64,000 nt of DNA from Peptococcaceae bacterium (GCA_900759105.1 CAAETY010000066.1:41830-105829); one strand, 5' to 3'; shown: positions 44,393 to 52,012, numbered from the stretch's first letter. The notes: generated by a model from the letters alone, not told the origin. Numbers and translations: made by a program.

Positions 44393-45103
44393 TTACGCCA
44401 TTTTGTCCATCAGCTTGGTGCAGCCGGTGTTCAAGATGTGTGGCATCACTTCTTCCGGAGTTCCCTGACGTACCACCTTGCCATCTTGCATCATGATGAT
44501 GGTCTTGGCAATGTTCAAGATACGTTCCTGATGGCTGATAATGAGGATATTACCGTTTGTTTTTTCGTTCATTTTTTCAAATACGGAAATCAAGCTTTGG
44601 AAGCTCCAGAGATCAATGCCTGCTTCCGGTTCGTCAAAGAGGGATAATGCTGTGCTGCGTGCGAGAATCATGGCGATTTCGATACGCTTCATTTCACCGC
44701 CACTCAAGCTGTCATTGAGCTCGCGGTTGATATAATCGCGTGCGCAAAGCCCCACTTCACTCAAGTATTCGCAAGCTTCGGTAAGGGTGGTGCCCTTGCC
44801 GGCAGCGAGAGTCAACAGGTCGATAACACGCAAGCCTTTGAATGACACCGGTTTTTGGAACGCATAGCTAATCCCCATATTAGCACGTTCGGTGATGGAA
44901 AGGTCAGTGATGTCCTTGCCGTCAAAGTAAATGCGGCCACTGTCCGGTTTGATAATGCCGGCAATCACTTTCATCAAGGTACTCTTCCCACTCCCGTTAG
45001 GGCCGGTAATAGCAACAAACGGATCGTTAATTTCTAAACTTACGTCGTTGAGGATATTCGGACGTTCCTCAACACCATAAGAGATGTGTTCTAATTTCAG
45101 CAT
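44393..45103 (-). CDS. sufC: SufC-type ATPase of the minimal SUF system
   Basis: 236 residues from the ATG at 45103 (GGAGGAG site). ABC ATPase with Walker A GPNGSGKST (about 34-42), Q-loop YAFQKPVSF, signature LSGGEMKRIEIA, Walker B ALSLFDEPEAGIDLW and switch His in IISHQ. SEAGID-type D-loop is typical of SufC. It is followed 15 bases later by the SufB-like gene and preceded by a MarR gene. No SufS, SufU or SufD gene is present. Confidence 0.9.
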   Translation of the reverse strand: MLKLEHISYGVEERPNILNDVSLEINDPFVAITGPNGSGKSTLMKVIAGIIKPDSGRIYFDGKDITDLSITERANMGISYAFQKPVSFKGLRVIDLLTLAAGKGTTLTEACEYLSEVGLCARDYINRELNDSLSGGEMKRIEIAMILARSTALSLFDEPEAGIDLWSFQSLISVFEKMNEKTNGNILIISHQERILNIAKTIIMMQDGKVVRQGTPEEVMPHILNTGCTKLMDKMA

Positions 45104-45128
45104 GATAACTCCTCCAATAATCACGATA

Positions 45129-45569
45129 TTAATACTGATCGAGGGCCTCTTCAAAAGCCTCCATCATATAGAGCACAGCGGCGGCGCTTTCCGGTGGCAA
45201 CGCCTGGGCAGTGGCGATGACCTTGCGCAATCTACAATCCCTGTACGCATAATAATTGACTAAAATCTCTTTTCCCGCCTCCGATAGGCGAATATACGCA
45301 GTGTGGCTTCCATCCCCCACCGACTGGCGGCTAATCAACCCTTTCTTTTGTAGCTTCGAAAGGGTCTGGGACACAGCCCCCTTGGTAATGCCGAGGATGC
45401 TTGCAATTTGCGAAGCCGTCACATCCTCTTCGTGGGCCAACACATCCATCACCTGTGCTTCAGATCCGCAAACCGGTTCTGTCGTGCCAAAGGTTTTTGG
45501 TTGCTTGGTTTTGGCGTTGTATTTGTTGATTAATCGGTAGGCGGTGATGTATATGTCTTTTCTTTCCAT
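45129..45569 (-). CDS. MarR family regulator of the SUF operon
   Basis: 146 residues from the ATG at 45569 (AGGGGG site). Winged helix at about 45-100 (VTASQIASILGITKGAVSQT, LQKKGLISRQSVGDGSHTAY). It is the first gene of the sufCB operon, 25 bases before sufC. It has a Cys in EPVCGSE near the N-terminus that could sense redox or Fe-S status. It occupies the place held by IscR or SufR elsewhere but belongs to another family. A palindrome overlies the promoter. Confidence 0.8.
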   Translation of the reverse strand: MERKDIYITAYRLINKYNAKTKQPKTFGTTEPVCGSEAQVMDVLAHEEDVTASQIASILGITKGAVSQTLSKLQKKGLISRQSVGDGSHTAYIRLSEAGKEILVNYYAYRDCRLRKVIATAQALPPESAAAVLYMMEAFEEALDQY

Positions 45570-45597
45570 ACACAACCCCCTATATCAAGCCGCTAAT

Positions 45598-45652
45598 GTT
45601 TAGCAGCTAAACTGTCCACTTATTATTATACTGATAACTAGGGGAATGAAAA
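45598..45652 (-). promoter_or_regulatory. Promoter and operator of the marR-sufCB operon
   Basis: Minus strand: TTTTCA (45652-45647), 16-base spacer, perfect TATAAT (45630-45625). Immediately downstream is a 15-base perfect palindrome, GTTTAGC-A-GCTAAAC (45598-45612), at the expected transcription start. Autorepression by the MarR protein is the simplest reading. Confidence 0.6.
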
Positions 45653-45778
45653 GGGGAGAACGTGTTTTTATCTATTAGCATCGCTTATCACTAGCAAAAC
45701 GATAAACTTTCGTACTTCAACACATAAAAAAAGCAGCGCCTATGCGCCTGCCTTCTTCAAATCACCTGCAAGATTCCG

Positions 45779-45819
45779 AAAAAAAGCATTGGCTTCCTGC
45801 CAAAGCAGAAAGCCAACGC
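45779..45819 (-). terminator. Rho-independent terminator of thioredoxin
   Basis: Stem GC-A-TTGGCTT (45786-45795) and AAGCCAA-C-GC (45810-45819) and a T-run on the minus strand. A further imperfect hairpin with an A/T-run lies near 45727-45755. Confidence 0.7.
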
Positions 45820-45834
45820 ATTGCAATGCTATGA

Positions 45835-46143
45835 TTAGTCGAGAAGAGCGAGAATCTGTGCCTTTGGTTGAACACCAACGGTTTGATTAACAACCTTGCC
45901 ATCCTTCACAGCAACGAGGGTTGGAATACTCATTACACGGAATGCACCGGCGAGTTCGTTTTGTTCGTCAACGTTGATTTTGCCAACCTTGATTTCAGGA
46001 TGTTCTGCTGCAATTTGTTCAATTACAGGACCAACCATGCGGCATGGCCCGCACCAGGTTGCCCAGAAATCGAGTAATACAGGTTTATCGCTTTTCAAAA
46101 CTTCTTCTTCAAAGTTTTCTTTGGTAATGGTAAGAACTGCCAT
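45835..46143 (-). CDS. trxA: Thioredoxin
   Basis: 102 residues with the active site WCGPC (about 30-34), the cis-proline in MSIPTLV and the usual thioredoxin fold order. Cytoplasmic disulfide reductase. It is preceded by AAGGAGG and a plausible TATACT box. No thioredoxin reductase is adjacent. Confidence 0.95.
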   Translation of the reverse strand: MAVLTITKENFEEEVLKSDKPVLLDFWATWCGPCRMVGPVIEQIAAEHPEIKVGKINVDEQNELAGAFRVMSIPTLVAVKDGKVVNQTVGVQPKAQILALLD

Positions 46144-46236
46144 TGATAAAATCCTCCTTCGGAATAGGTTACCCTTAGTATATCATCACTTAGCATAGAA
46201 AGGAAATCAAAACTGTACTTTATGCCGGGTTTTTTG

Positions 46237-46779
46237 TTAAGATTTGCTATTCGTGCCTTTCTTGTAACAAAAATGCGACACCCCACAACCGATTGCTACG
46301 CCCAAAACAATCCCTGCAATAATATCCGACGGGAAATGCACAAATAGGTAAAGGCGGGATAGTGCCATCAGTGTCGCCATAACAACGCCCACCATTCCCA
46401 GCCAGCGAATGCCGGAGCACCACATCGTTGTGGCTGCAATCACCGATGAAAGCGTATGCCCGGAAGGAAAAGAAAAATCCTGCGGTATCGGAATAAGCAG
46501 CGCCACATCAGGCGCCAGCCAACACGGACGTGCACGTGCAACAAACGGCTTTATTACGCCGTTTCCCACAACCCAACCAATTGCCATGCCACAAATCATC
46601 GCCAGCCCTACCCGTCGGTAACGCTTGCTCAATAGACAGATAGCGGCAATCACCAGCCATATCAACCCACCGTTTCCAAGGCTGCTATATAATGGCACTA
46701 TCGTATCCAGCCATGCTGAACGCATCCATTCCTGTATCCACAACAAGATAGCCCAATCGCCCGGAAAAGCAACGTGCAT
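46237..46779 (-). CDS. PAP2-family membrane phosphatase
   Basis: 180 residues with about five helices and the three PAP2 motifs: KPFVARARP (about 72-80), PSGHTLSS (about 103-110) and SRLYLFVHFPSDIIAG (about 141-156). Such proteins dephosphorylate undecaprenyl pyrophosphate or lipid phosphates at the outer face of the membrane. GGGGG-type site before the ATG. It is likely monocistronic. Confidence 0.87.
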   Translation of the reverse strand: MHVAFPGDWAILLWIQEWMRSAWLDTIVPLYSSLGNGGLIWLVIAAICLLSKRYRRVGLAMICGMAIGWVVGNGVIKPFVARARPCWLAPDVALLIPIPQDFSFPSGHTLSSVIAATTMWCSGIRWLGMVGVVMATLMALSRLYLFVHFPSDIIAGIVLGVAIGCGVSHFCYKKGTNSKS

Positions 46780-46808
46780 CTTGCCACCCCCTTTCAGTCG
46801 TTTCCATC

Positions 46809-46838
46809 AAAAAAGACCCACCATCTAAATAGTGGGCC
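46809..46838 (-). terminator. Rho-independent terminator after the Nif11-like gene
   Basis: Stem built on CCCAC (46817-46821) and GTGGG (46832-46836) with one mismatch and an extra pair, then six T on the minus strand. Confidence 0.65.
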
Positions 46839-46848
46839 TTGTGCACGC

Positions 46849-47151
46849 TTAGTGGTTTGCGAGCTTCATTGCTTCAAGCTCACACATAAACAAATCGTAG
46901 TAATCGTCTTCCCCACGGAGAACCGGAGAATTTTCCCCACCACCGTTGGTTGCGCGTCGCATATGCGCATAGTCATTTTCGCCGGCAAAAGCAAGCTCGG
47001 TAATGCCCATTTCATAGCCCAATTCAGTGGCAATGTCACAAAACGCTTCTTCGCCGTTTTCCATGTCTCTTGTTGCCAACAATCGATCACGTACTACACT
47101 GTCTTTTTTTGCCATTTGACGCAATCCGGCAAGCATATCTTGCAAATCCAT
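46849..47151 (-). CDS. Small Nif11-like protein with a Gly-Gly-Gly motif
   Basis: 100 residues. The first 65 residues are helical and acidic. DMLAGLRQMAKKDSVVRDRL and EAFCDIATELGYEMGITELA follow the pattern of Nif11-type leader domains (helix, then xxAxxxGYxFxxxEL). Then come NGGG (about 69-72) and an acidic remainder of about 28 residues with one Cys. In Nif11 precursor peptides a GG site precedes the modified core, but no radical SAM, lanthipeptide synthetase or peptidase-transporter gene is near. It may be a plain small protein. Last gene of the Fe-ADH operon. Confidence 0.45.
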   Translation of the reverse strand: MDLQDMLAGLRQMAKKDSVVRDRLLATRDMENGEEAFCDIATELGYEMGITELAFAGENDYAHMRRATNGGGENSPVLRGEDDYYDLFMCELEAMKLANH

Positions 47152-47183
47152 TATTACTTCCTCCTTTTATATCGCCTTTCAGC

Positions 47184-47411
47184 TTAACCGCCGATTAATA
47201 AATCGAGAATACTTCCGCCCAAAGAAGCATTCGCTCTGTAAAGCTCAGTATAGCCACAATTTGCACAGCTAATTGTAATAAATTTCTTGTTTTGCACATC
47301 AAACATCTTGCTCAACGTGCCACCGGTGGCTTGAAATTGGTCACTGTCATAACGGGTGCCCCCACATTTTGGGCAGACATATTGTCTTTTTTCAAAATCT
47401 CTCTTTGCCAT
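47184..47411 (-). CDS. Small zinc-ribbon protein
   Basis: 75 residues from the ATG at 47411 (AAGGAAGG site). Two CxxC knuckles, VCPKCGG (about 14-20) and SCANCGY (about 49-55), form a zinc ribbon; the C-terminus is a Gly-rich hydrophobic tail (GGSILDLLIGG). It matches the widespread COG3478/YpzJ-type predicted nucleic-acid-binding ribbon. Function unknown. It starts six bases after the nucleotidyltransferase stop. Confidence 0.75.
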   Translation of the reverse strand: MAKRDFEKRQYVCPKCGGTRYDSDQFQATGGTLSKMFDVQNKKFITISCANCGYTELYRANASLGGSILDLLIGG

Positions 47412-47416
47412 AGGAA

Positions 47417-48148
47417 TCAATCCTTCCTTTCTGTATGAACCAATGCTTGTGCGATTATCAAATCTTGTGGCGTATCCACCTCAACCATGGCCATATCCGC
47501 ATAAGATACCGGCACCAATTGCAACGCCTCCATTACCGTATTGGCGGCATTTTCCGCATAAACATTGATTTGTCCGTGCTTGCAAAAATCCACCACCGCA
47601 TCCAGCCACACCGCCATCGCCGCATGACTAAGCTTGTAAAACGGCATCAAATTCACACAATCATCATCAAATATATCAACTGCAATTTCAACCACTTTTC
47701 CGTCCTGTACACGTGCCTTGAAATCCTTTGTGTTCAACGGTTCTGTGGCATCTGTTGCCACCGCATTATTAGCCGCATGCGATAGCAATCTGCCAAGCCA
47801 GTGTTCACTAAAAACCAAATCGCCATGTAGCACAAGCCACGCATCATCCGCAAGCACATCACGTGCAAGTGCCATCGACACAATCGCATTGGACGAGGCA
47901 TAGTGCGGATTATCCACAAACGAAATACGATAGCCCTGCGCTTCAAAAGGTGCCACCGTTTCACGAATCTTGTTGCCTAGGTAGCCTGTTGCAATCACCA
48001 CATCATAAATCCCAACCTCACCCAACAAGCGAAGCTGTCGTGACAGTAGGGTTTCACCGTTTGCAAGCGATACCAACGCTTTTGGCTGCTGTGCTGTCAA
48101 TGCGCCCAGACGCAACCCTTTGCCTGCATTAAAGATAAAGGCTTTCAT
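47417..48148 (-). CDS. Nucleotidyltransferase (LicC/phosphonate cytidylyltransferase-like)
   Basis: About 243 residues from the ATG at 48148 (GGGG site); another ATG overlaps the ADH stop. N-terminal signature FIFNAGKGLRLG (normally LAAGxGxRL, so Ala-Ala is replaced by Asn-Ala), then PKALV, VIATGYLGNKI, SSNAIVSMALA and LHGDLVFSE. It transfers NMP to a phosphorylated acceptor. Close neighbours are LicC cholinephosphate cytidylyltransferases and the phosphonate-tailoring PntC type. The coupled gene encodes a phosphonoacetaldehyde reductase-like enzyme, so a hydroxyethyl- or aminoethylphosphonate acceptor is a fair inference. Confidence 0.68.
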   Translation of the reverse strand: MKAFIFNAGKGLRLGALTAQQPKALVSLANGETLLSRQLRLLGEVGIYDVVIATGYLGNKIRETVAPFEAQGYRISFVDNPHYASSNAIVSMALARDVLADDAWLVLHGDLVFSEHWLGRLLSHAANNAVATDATEPLNTKDFKARVQDGKVVEIAVDIFDDDCVNLMPFYKLSHAAMAVWLDAVVDFCKHGQINVYAENAANTVMEALQLVPVSYADMAMVEVDTPQDLIIAQALVHTERKD

Positions 48149-48150
48149 CA

Positions 48151-49302
48151 TCAGCACCCCAAAATTTGGCGATACATTTGTGCCAAATCCACCTCACTTA
48201 ACGCCAGCGGAAAATTGCTCAAACGCTGCACATTGACAGACCCTGCCAAAAGTGCAATATCACCGTCATCATTCGGGCGCCAATCATGGGTTAATCCGGC
48301 CTTGTCGCGCAAATCAATAAATGCTTGCACGCCACTTTCCGCCGCTGCTTTGTCCTTTGCCTGCAAAAGCCCGGCAAGCGCCGCTAACGTTTCGGCAAGT
48401 GCTGCATCAGTCTTCGCCGCCTGCACCAACATCTCCCACGCCGCCGGCAAGCATTCCGCCGCCGCATGCCCATGAGATAAACCGTAGCAAGCCGTCAATT
48501 GATAGCACATCGCATGCGCCGCTGTTGTCGTTGTCAAATTAATCGCACGCCCTGCCAAATTAGCCGCTACAAGCACTGCCCCTGCCGCTTGTTCATCCGC
48601 CGCCAAGTATGACGCCGCATTATCAACCAACAACTTGATAGCTTGCGCTGCAAAAGCACGACTTTCTGCCGTTGCACACGCCGACCAGTATGATTCGATA
48701 CTATGACAAAGTGCATCCATAAACGTTGCACCTCGCTCATAGTCCGGCAAGCTCGCAAGCTGTGCCGGATCCAAAATCACCGCCTCGGGCAACAACGATT
48801 GCGCCGCCACCGAATACTTCTTGCCATCAATATAAATCGTGGCAAAATGCGTGGACTCGCTCCCGGTCCCTGCCGTCATCGGCATTGCCACATGCACGAC
48901 ATCCATCGGTTCGGGATGGGTTAAGCGATTCAACAAGGATTCGGCATCATCTGTCGCACCAATAGCCTTTATTGCCTTGGCCACATCCATGGCACTGCCA
49001 CCGCCAATGCTCAAAATCCCATCACATTCATGCGCACGATAAGCATCAAGCCCCGCAAGCACCTGTTGGGCTGTTGGATTTGGCGTAAAATCCGAAAAAT
49101 GCACGTATGGCATGCTGCGACGCTCCAATTCATGCACAATACCACTGCGCCCAAGACCGCCACCGCTAACAATCAGCGGATGCATCACGCCCAACCGCGC
49201 CAACAAAAGCGGCACATCCGATGCCATCGCCACCGCACTCGTTGCCATGCCATCAGCAAACGTTAAACTATTGCCATTGCGTTCAAAAAACACCTGACTC
49301 AT
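48151..49302 (-). CDS. Iron-containing alcohol dehydrogenase, phosphonoacetaldehyde reductase-like
   Basis: 383 residues. Group III ADH with GGGSAMDVAKAI (NAD site, about 100-111), metal ligands in MDALCHSIESYW (about 195-206) and LSHGHAAAECLP. The stretch TAGTGSESTHFATIYIDGKK is very like phosphonoacetaldehyde reductases (PhpC type), in which FATIY and KYS are shared features in my memory. It would reduce phosphonoacetaldehyde to 2-hydroxyethylphosphonate. No PEP mutase or phosphonopyruvate decarboxylase gene lies in the window, so the substrate remains inferred. It is codon-coupled to the nucleotidyltransferase. Confidence 0.75.
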   Translation of the reverse strand: MSQVFFERNGNSLTFADGMATSAVAMASDVPLLLARLGVMHPLIVSGGGLGRSGIVHELERRSMPYVHFSDFTPNPTAQQVLAGLDAYRAHECDGILSIGGGSAMDVAKAIKAIGATDDAESLLNRLTHPEPMDVVHVAMPMTAGTGSESTHFATIYIDGKKYSVAAQSLLPEAVILDPAQLASLPDYERGATFMDALCHSIESYWSACATAESRAFAAQAIKLLVDNAASYLAADEQAAGAVLVAANLAGRAINLTTTTAAHAMCYQLTACYGLSHGHAAAECLPAAWEMLVQAAKTDAALAETLAALAGLLQAKDKAAAESGVQAFIDLRDKAGLTHDWRPNDDGDIALLAGSVNVQRLSNFPLALSEVDLAQMYRQILGC

Positions 49303-49612
49303 CCAACAACACCCCTTTGCTGAAATTGATTGAGATTATTATACCACAAACGTTCTATTGCTACATTGGAGATTCAGTGACGGACAACAAAAATGTCCGT
49401 CTATCATATGTCATTGTTTGCAGATAGTGTACGGCTTCATCAAACCATTCCTCATGAGCCACAAACGTGCGCCAACAAAAAATCGGTACCTGCTTTTGTG
49501 CAGATACCGAATACAGTTAAACAATATACTTACCCGCCGGCGCGCTTCCCGTTCTCATAGCCGCCAGCCTATTGGCTTTTCCATTTGTGCAGATATAGCA
49601 CCACCACCAACT
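49303..49612. other. 310-base stretch without a supported gene
   Basis: It holds the upstream region of the Fe-ADH gene and the terminator at 49477-49509. A minus-strand open stretch of about 40 codons (around 49375-49480) has no start signal and cannot be assigned. Confidence 0.5.
49477..49509 (-). terminator. Terminator downstream of the protein-tyrosine phosphatase gene
   Basis: Stem CGGTACCTGC (49484-49493) and GCAGATACCG (49500-49509) with one G-T type mismatch, and a T-run on the minus strand. Confidence 0.65.
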
Positions 49613-50071
49613 TCAGCCACGATTAGCCATTATCGCCTCGAGCAATGCCTCACACGCCTTTGCCACATCATTGAACGTTTGGTCAAAATTGCGCGTATAC
49701 CATGGGTCGGCAATCTCGCGCTCCTCACCCGCCAACGCCAAAAACAAATGCATCTTTCCCGCAGGATCACCACCGCAAATCTTCGCCATATTGCGCATAT
49801 TGGCCACATCCATACCAATGAGCCAATCAAACGCATCATAGTCTGCCTTTGTCAGCTGACGCGCACGATGATTGCACACCGGCACCCCCTCTTGCTCCAG
49901 CTTTGCCCGAGCCGGCGGATAGATTGGATTGCCAATCTCCTCCCGAGAAGTCGCCGCACTATCCACACTCACCCAATCAATCCCGCGCGCCACAAGCAAC
50001 GCCCGAAACATATTCTCAGCCATCGCCGAACGACAAATATTACCATGACAGACGAAAAGTACTTTTATCAT
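49613..50071 (-). CDS. Low-molecular-weight protein-tyrosine phosphatase
   Basis: 152 residues from the ATG at 50071; the longer upstream frame is AT-rich and has no better site. The P-loop VCHGNICRSAM (C-x5-R-S, about 6-16) and the general-acid DPWY (about 117-120) are intact, and YDAFDWLIGMD is typical. It dephosphorylates tyrosine, possibly arginine-phosphorylated proteins. A GGAG site lies 11 bases upstream. Confidence 0.88.
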   Translation of the reverse strand: MIKVLFVCHGNICRSAMAENMFRALLVARGIDWVSVDSAATSREEIGNPIYPPARAKLEQEGVPVCNHRARQLTKADYDAFDWLIGMDVANMRNMAKICGGDPAGKMHLFLALAGEEREIADPWYTRNFDQTFNDVAKACEALLEAIMANRG

Positions 50072-50292
50072 AATCTCATAACTCCGTTTTTTGTATTTCT
50101 TCTCAAATGACCAATATTGTATAAAATCCACCTTTACTTTAATGATTTCATTATACTTTAATTCACGATATTCCACCACATTGGCTTTACATATCCGCAG
50201 CAAGACTTGATTTTCATTGCCACTACTCAAACAACTATGCTTGCTAAATCAATTTCTCATTCCTGTAGCAACCAATATTGCTTTTCAGATAC

Positions 50293-50382
50293 TCAATTAC
50301 CAGAGCGACAAATACCCGTGATAATCTTGATGTCAGACATGCCGTTCCATTCAATGATTCTATCGAGATAGTTTGCTCTCAT
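50293..50382 (-). pseudogene. Remnant of an AAA ATPase gene (N-terminus only)
   Basis: A minus-strand frame of 29 codons starting with ATG at 50382. Its product contains YLDRIIEWNGMSDIKIITGI followed by CRSGN and a stop. In intact AAA/DUF4143 ATPases of Clostridia this segment continues as the Walker A (GIRRSGKS). The gene therefore breaks off inside Walker A. It belongs to the mobile-element debris around the Fic gene. Confidence 0.5.
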
Positions 50383-50391
50383 TATTTACAT

Positions 50392-50433
50392 TCAAAATAA
50401 AAATTGCCGGGAGTTTATTCGTGGCTTTCGGCT
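50392..50433. repeat. 42-bp direct repeat, left copy (flanks Fic gene)
   Basis: About 37 of 42 bases match 51966-52007 in the same orientation (TCAAAATAAAAATTG, then CGGGAGT and TATTCG segments). On the minus strand both copies encode a similar peptide (PKATNKLPAIFIL here; TKASNRLPTIFIL in the other), like the membrane segment of CD1107-type mobile-element proteins. The rest of 50072-50550 shows no gene beyond this and the ATPase remnant. Confidence 0.6.
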
Positions 50434-50550
50434 GCGTCAGCTCCACCAAATGCCCTACACACCGTAGTGCATGACTGCCATGTAAAAAATTTAGGAAGGG
50501 ATATTTGCAACCTAATACATTTTTTGTTCTACAATCTCCGTCATAATAAT

Positions 50551-50589
50551 AATTCCTCCATCATTCCAAAAGAGAATGATGGAGGAATT
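50551..50589 (-). terminator. Perfect hairpin after the Fic gene
   Basis: 16-bp perfect stem AATTCCTCCATCATTC / GAATGATGGAGGAATT with a 7-base loop, three bases beyond the Fic stop. On the minus strand it is followed by ATTATTATT and not by a clean T-run. Its GATGGAGGA element resembles repeats upstream of the gene. Confidence 0.55.
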
Positions 50590-50592
50590 ATG

Positions 50593-51639
50593 TTACATAC
50601 GGACATAGCCGGTAGATGGACCTGCACCAACTTTTATGATATACCCACTCTTTACCAAATTCGTCAAAGTTCTTTCCACGGTAACTTTGCTTATATCAGG
50701 ACAAAGCTCCATAATTTCTTTCTTTGTAATCTTACCAACCTTGTTATCAATAACTTCTTTAATTCTATCCGGCTTAGAAAGACTGCGATGCTTCAAATGC
50801 TCTACACGGCTTTCGAATTCATTGTATGCTTTCAGCATGATACCCAGATAATATTTTACAAAAGGCTCATAGCTGTTTTCGCCCTCATGCCAACCAACAG
50901 AACTTGCTTGAAGGGCTTCATAATATGTTTCTTTTGCCTTTTCAATCAGCATTTCCATGCTAACATATTTTCCAACGATGTACCCTGCCTTATAAAAAAG
51001 CAGTAAAGTAAGCAAGCGGCTCATTCTACCATTTCCATCTTTGAAAGGATGGATGCACAGAAAGTCCAGAATGAACATGGGAATCAAAACCAGTTTATCA
51101 ATGCGGTCAGCTTCCCACGCTTCAAGAAAACGAGTGCAAAGTTCTTCCATCGCTTCAGCAGTCTGAAATGCAGGAATTGGAATAAAACGTGCTTTCTGAT
51201 GCCCCTCTACATCTGTTTCTGCAATTACATTATCGGCGTTCTTATAACATCCACCGACAACCCCCTGTGAATAAGAATACAAATCTCGATGTAACTGCAA
51301 AATAATGTTCGGTCTTGGATTGATATATTCATAGCCTTCGTGAATTGTAGAAAGCACCTCACGATAACCGGCAATTTCTTGTTCAGATCGGTTGCGAGGT
51401 TCCGCTTTCTGACTTACCAATTCTTCCAAACGCTTATCGCTTGTAAATATACCTTCGATTCGGTTTGAGGCCCCCGTACTCTGAATCAAAGCAACTTCTA
51501 AGAGTGTTTTCAGTTCATCTATATTGGCTTCGAGAAATAATTCCTGTTTGCCTTTGTGTTCGTGGATGCTGCCAACCATCTGAACAATTTCGGGTGTCAG
51601 TAACTTCGCAGGACTTTCAATGTAATCGAACGCTCTCAT
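50593..51639 (-). CDS. Fic family protein with N-terminal inhibitory motif and C-terminal winged helix
   Basis: 348 residues from the ATG at 51639. The inhibitory (S/T)xxxE(G/N) motif occurs as SNRIEG near 57-62, the class II Fic arrangement in which the protein carries its own antitoxin helix. A Fic_N domain precedes the Fic core with HPFKDGNGRMSR (about 196-207). A winged helix follows (about 290-340: GKITKKEIMELCPDISKVTV, TLTNLVKSGYI). It should AMPylate a target protein; target unknown. The gene is flanked by direct repeats and mobile-element remnants. Confidence 0.88.
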   Translation of the reverse strand: MRAFDYIESPAKLLTPEIVQMVGSIHEHKGKQELFLEANIDELKTLLEVALIQSTGASNRIEGIFTSDKRLEELVSQKAEPRNRSEQEIAGYREVLSTIHEGYEYINPRPNIILQLHRDLYSYSQGVVGGCYKNADNVIAETDVEGHQKARFIPIPAFQTAEAMEELCTRFLEAWEADRIDKLVLIPMFILDFLCIHPFKDGNGRMSRLLTLLLFYKAGYIVGKYVSMEMLIEKAKETYYEALQASSVGWHEGENSYEPFVKYYLGIMLKAYNEFESRVEHLKHRSLSKPDRIKEVIDNKVGKITKKEIMELCPDISKVTVERTLTNLVKSGYIIKVGAGPSTGYVRM

Positions 51640-51644
51640 AAGAA

Positions 51645-51694
51645 TCTCCTTCATTTCAAATTTATCTCCTTCATTTTATTATCAAATGAAGGAG
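51645..51694 (-). promoter_or_regulatory. Phased repeats over the Fic ribosome-binding site
   Basis: TCTCCTTCATTT occurs at 51645-51656 and at 51665-51676, exactly 20 bases apart, and as the complement AAATGAAGGAG at 51684-51694. The first copy contains the ribosome-binding site AAGGAG of the Fic gene. The second and third form a stem-loop in the leader. This suggests autoregulation, by protein binding or by RNA folding. Confidence 0.5.
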
Positions 51695-51827
51695 TTTTCA
51701 ATAAGTATGATGGAGATAGCCTCCCCACATCCACAGGAAATATACTTATTTTGAAAAAGTTTTTTGCGTCAATTATGCCTATGTAAAGGTAACCTAAAGG
51801 CTGCTCAAGACATCAAGCCCATCCTAT

Positions 51828-52012
51828 TTACACAGGTTCATTATCATCTTCGTCAATGAAGCTACCTGCCTCAGCATCCGAATCAGGCTTTGCCGCTTCC
51901 TGTTCCTTCTTCTTTTCCCTAGTCTTTCCTGCATACGAAAAATCCGCCACCACAGGTAAACACAATCAAAATAAAAATTGTCGGGAGTCTATTCGAAGCT
52001 TTCGTCTTCTCC
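51828..52012 (-). pseudogene. Frameshifted remnant of a CD1107-like mobile-element protein
   Basis: The minus strand reads EEKTKASNRLPTIFILIVF, then CGGG, in one frame. After a shift of one base near a T-run it reads ADFSYAGKTREKKKEQEAAK, then a strongly acidic tail ending IDEDDNEPV and a stop. A membrane helix followed by a charged cytoplasmic tail with acidic end is the pattern of CD1107-family proteins from clostridial conjugative elements. Only the C-terminus remains. The assignment is by pattern and memory. Confidence 0.45.
51966..52007. repeat. 42-bp direct repeat, right copy
   Basis: Partner of 50392-50433, five mismatches, same orientation. The two copies bracket about 1.5 kb holding the Fic gene. 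Apart from this repeat and the CD1107-like remnant, 51695-52081 shows no gene. Confidence 0.6.

Noticed and set aside
49375..49480. Minus-strand open stretch reading RTFVAHEEWFDEAVHYLQTM
   Set aside because: Looks protein-like, but it is short, has no start and follows a terminator. Could be a gene remnant; no family was recognised.
50404..51006. Long plus-strand frame of 200 codons opposite the Fic gene
   Set aside because: It is the shadow of Fic plus non-coding DNA, with no start signal and odd composition.
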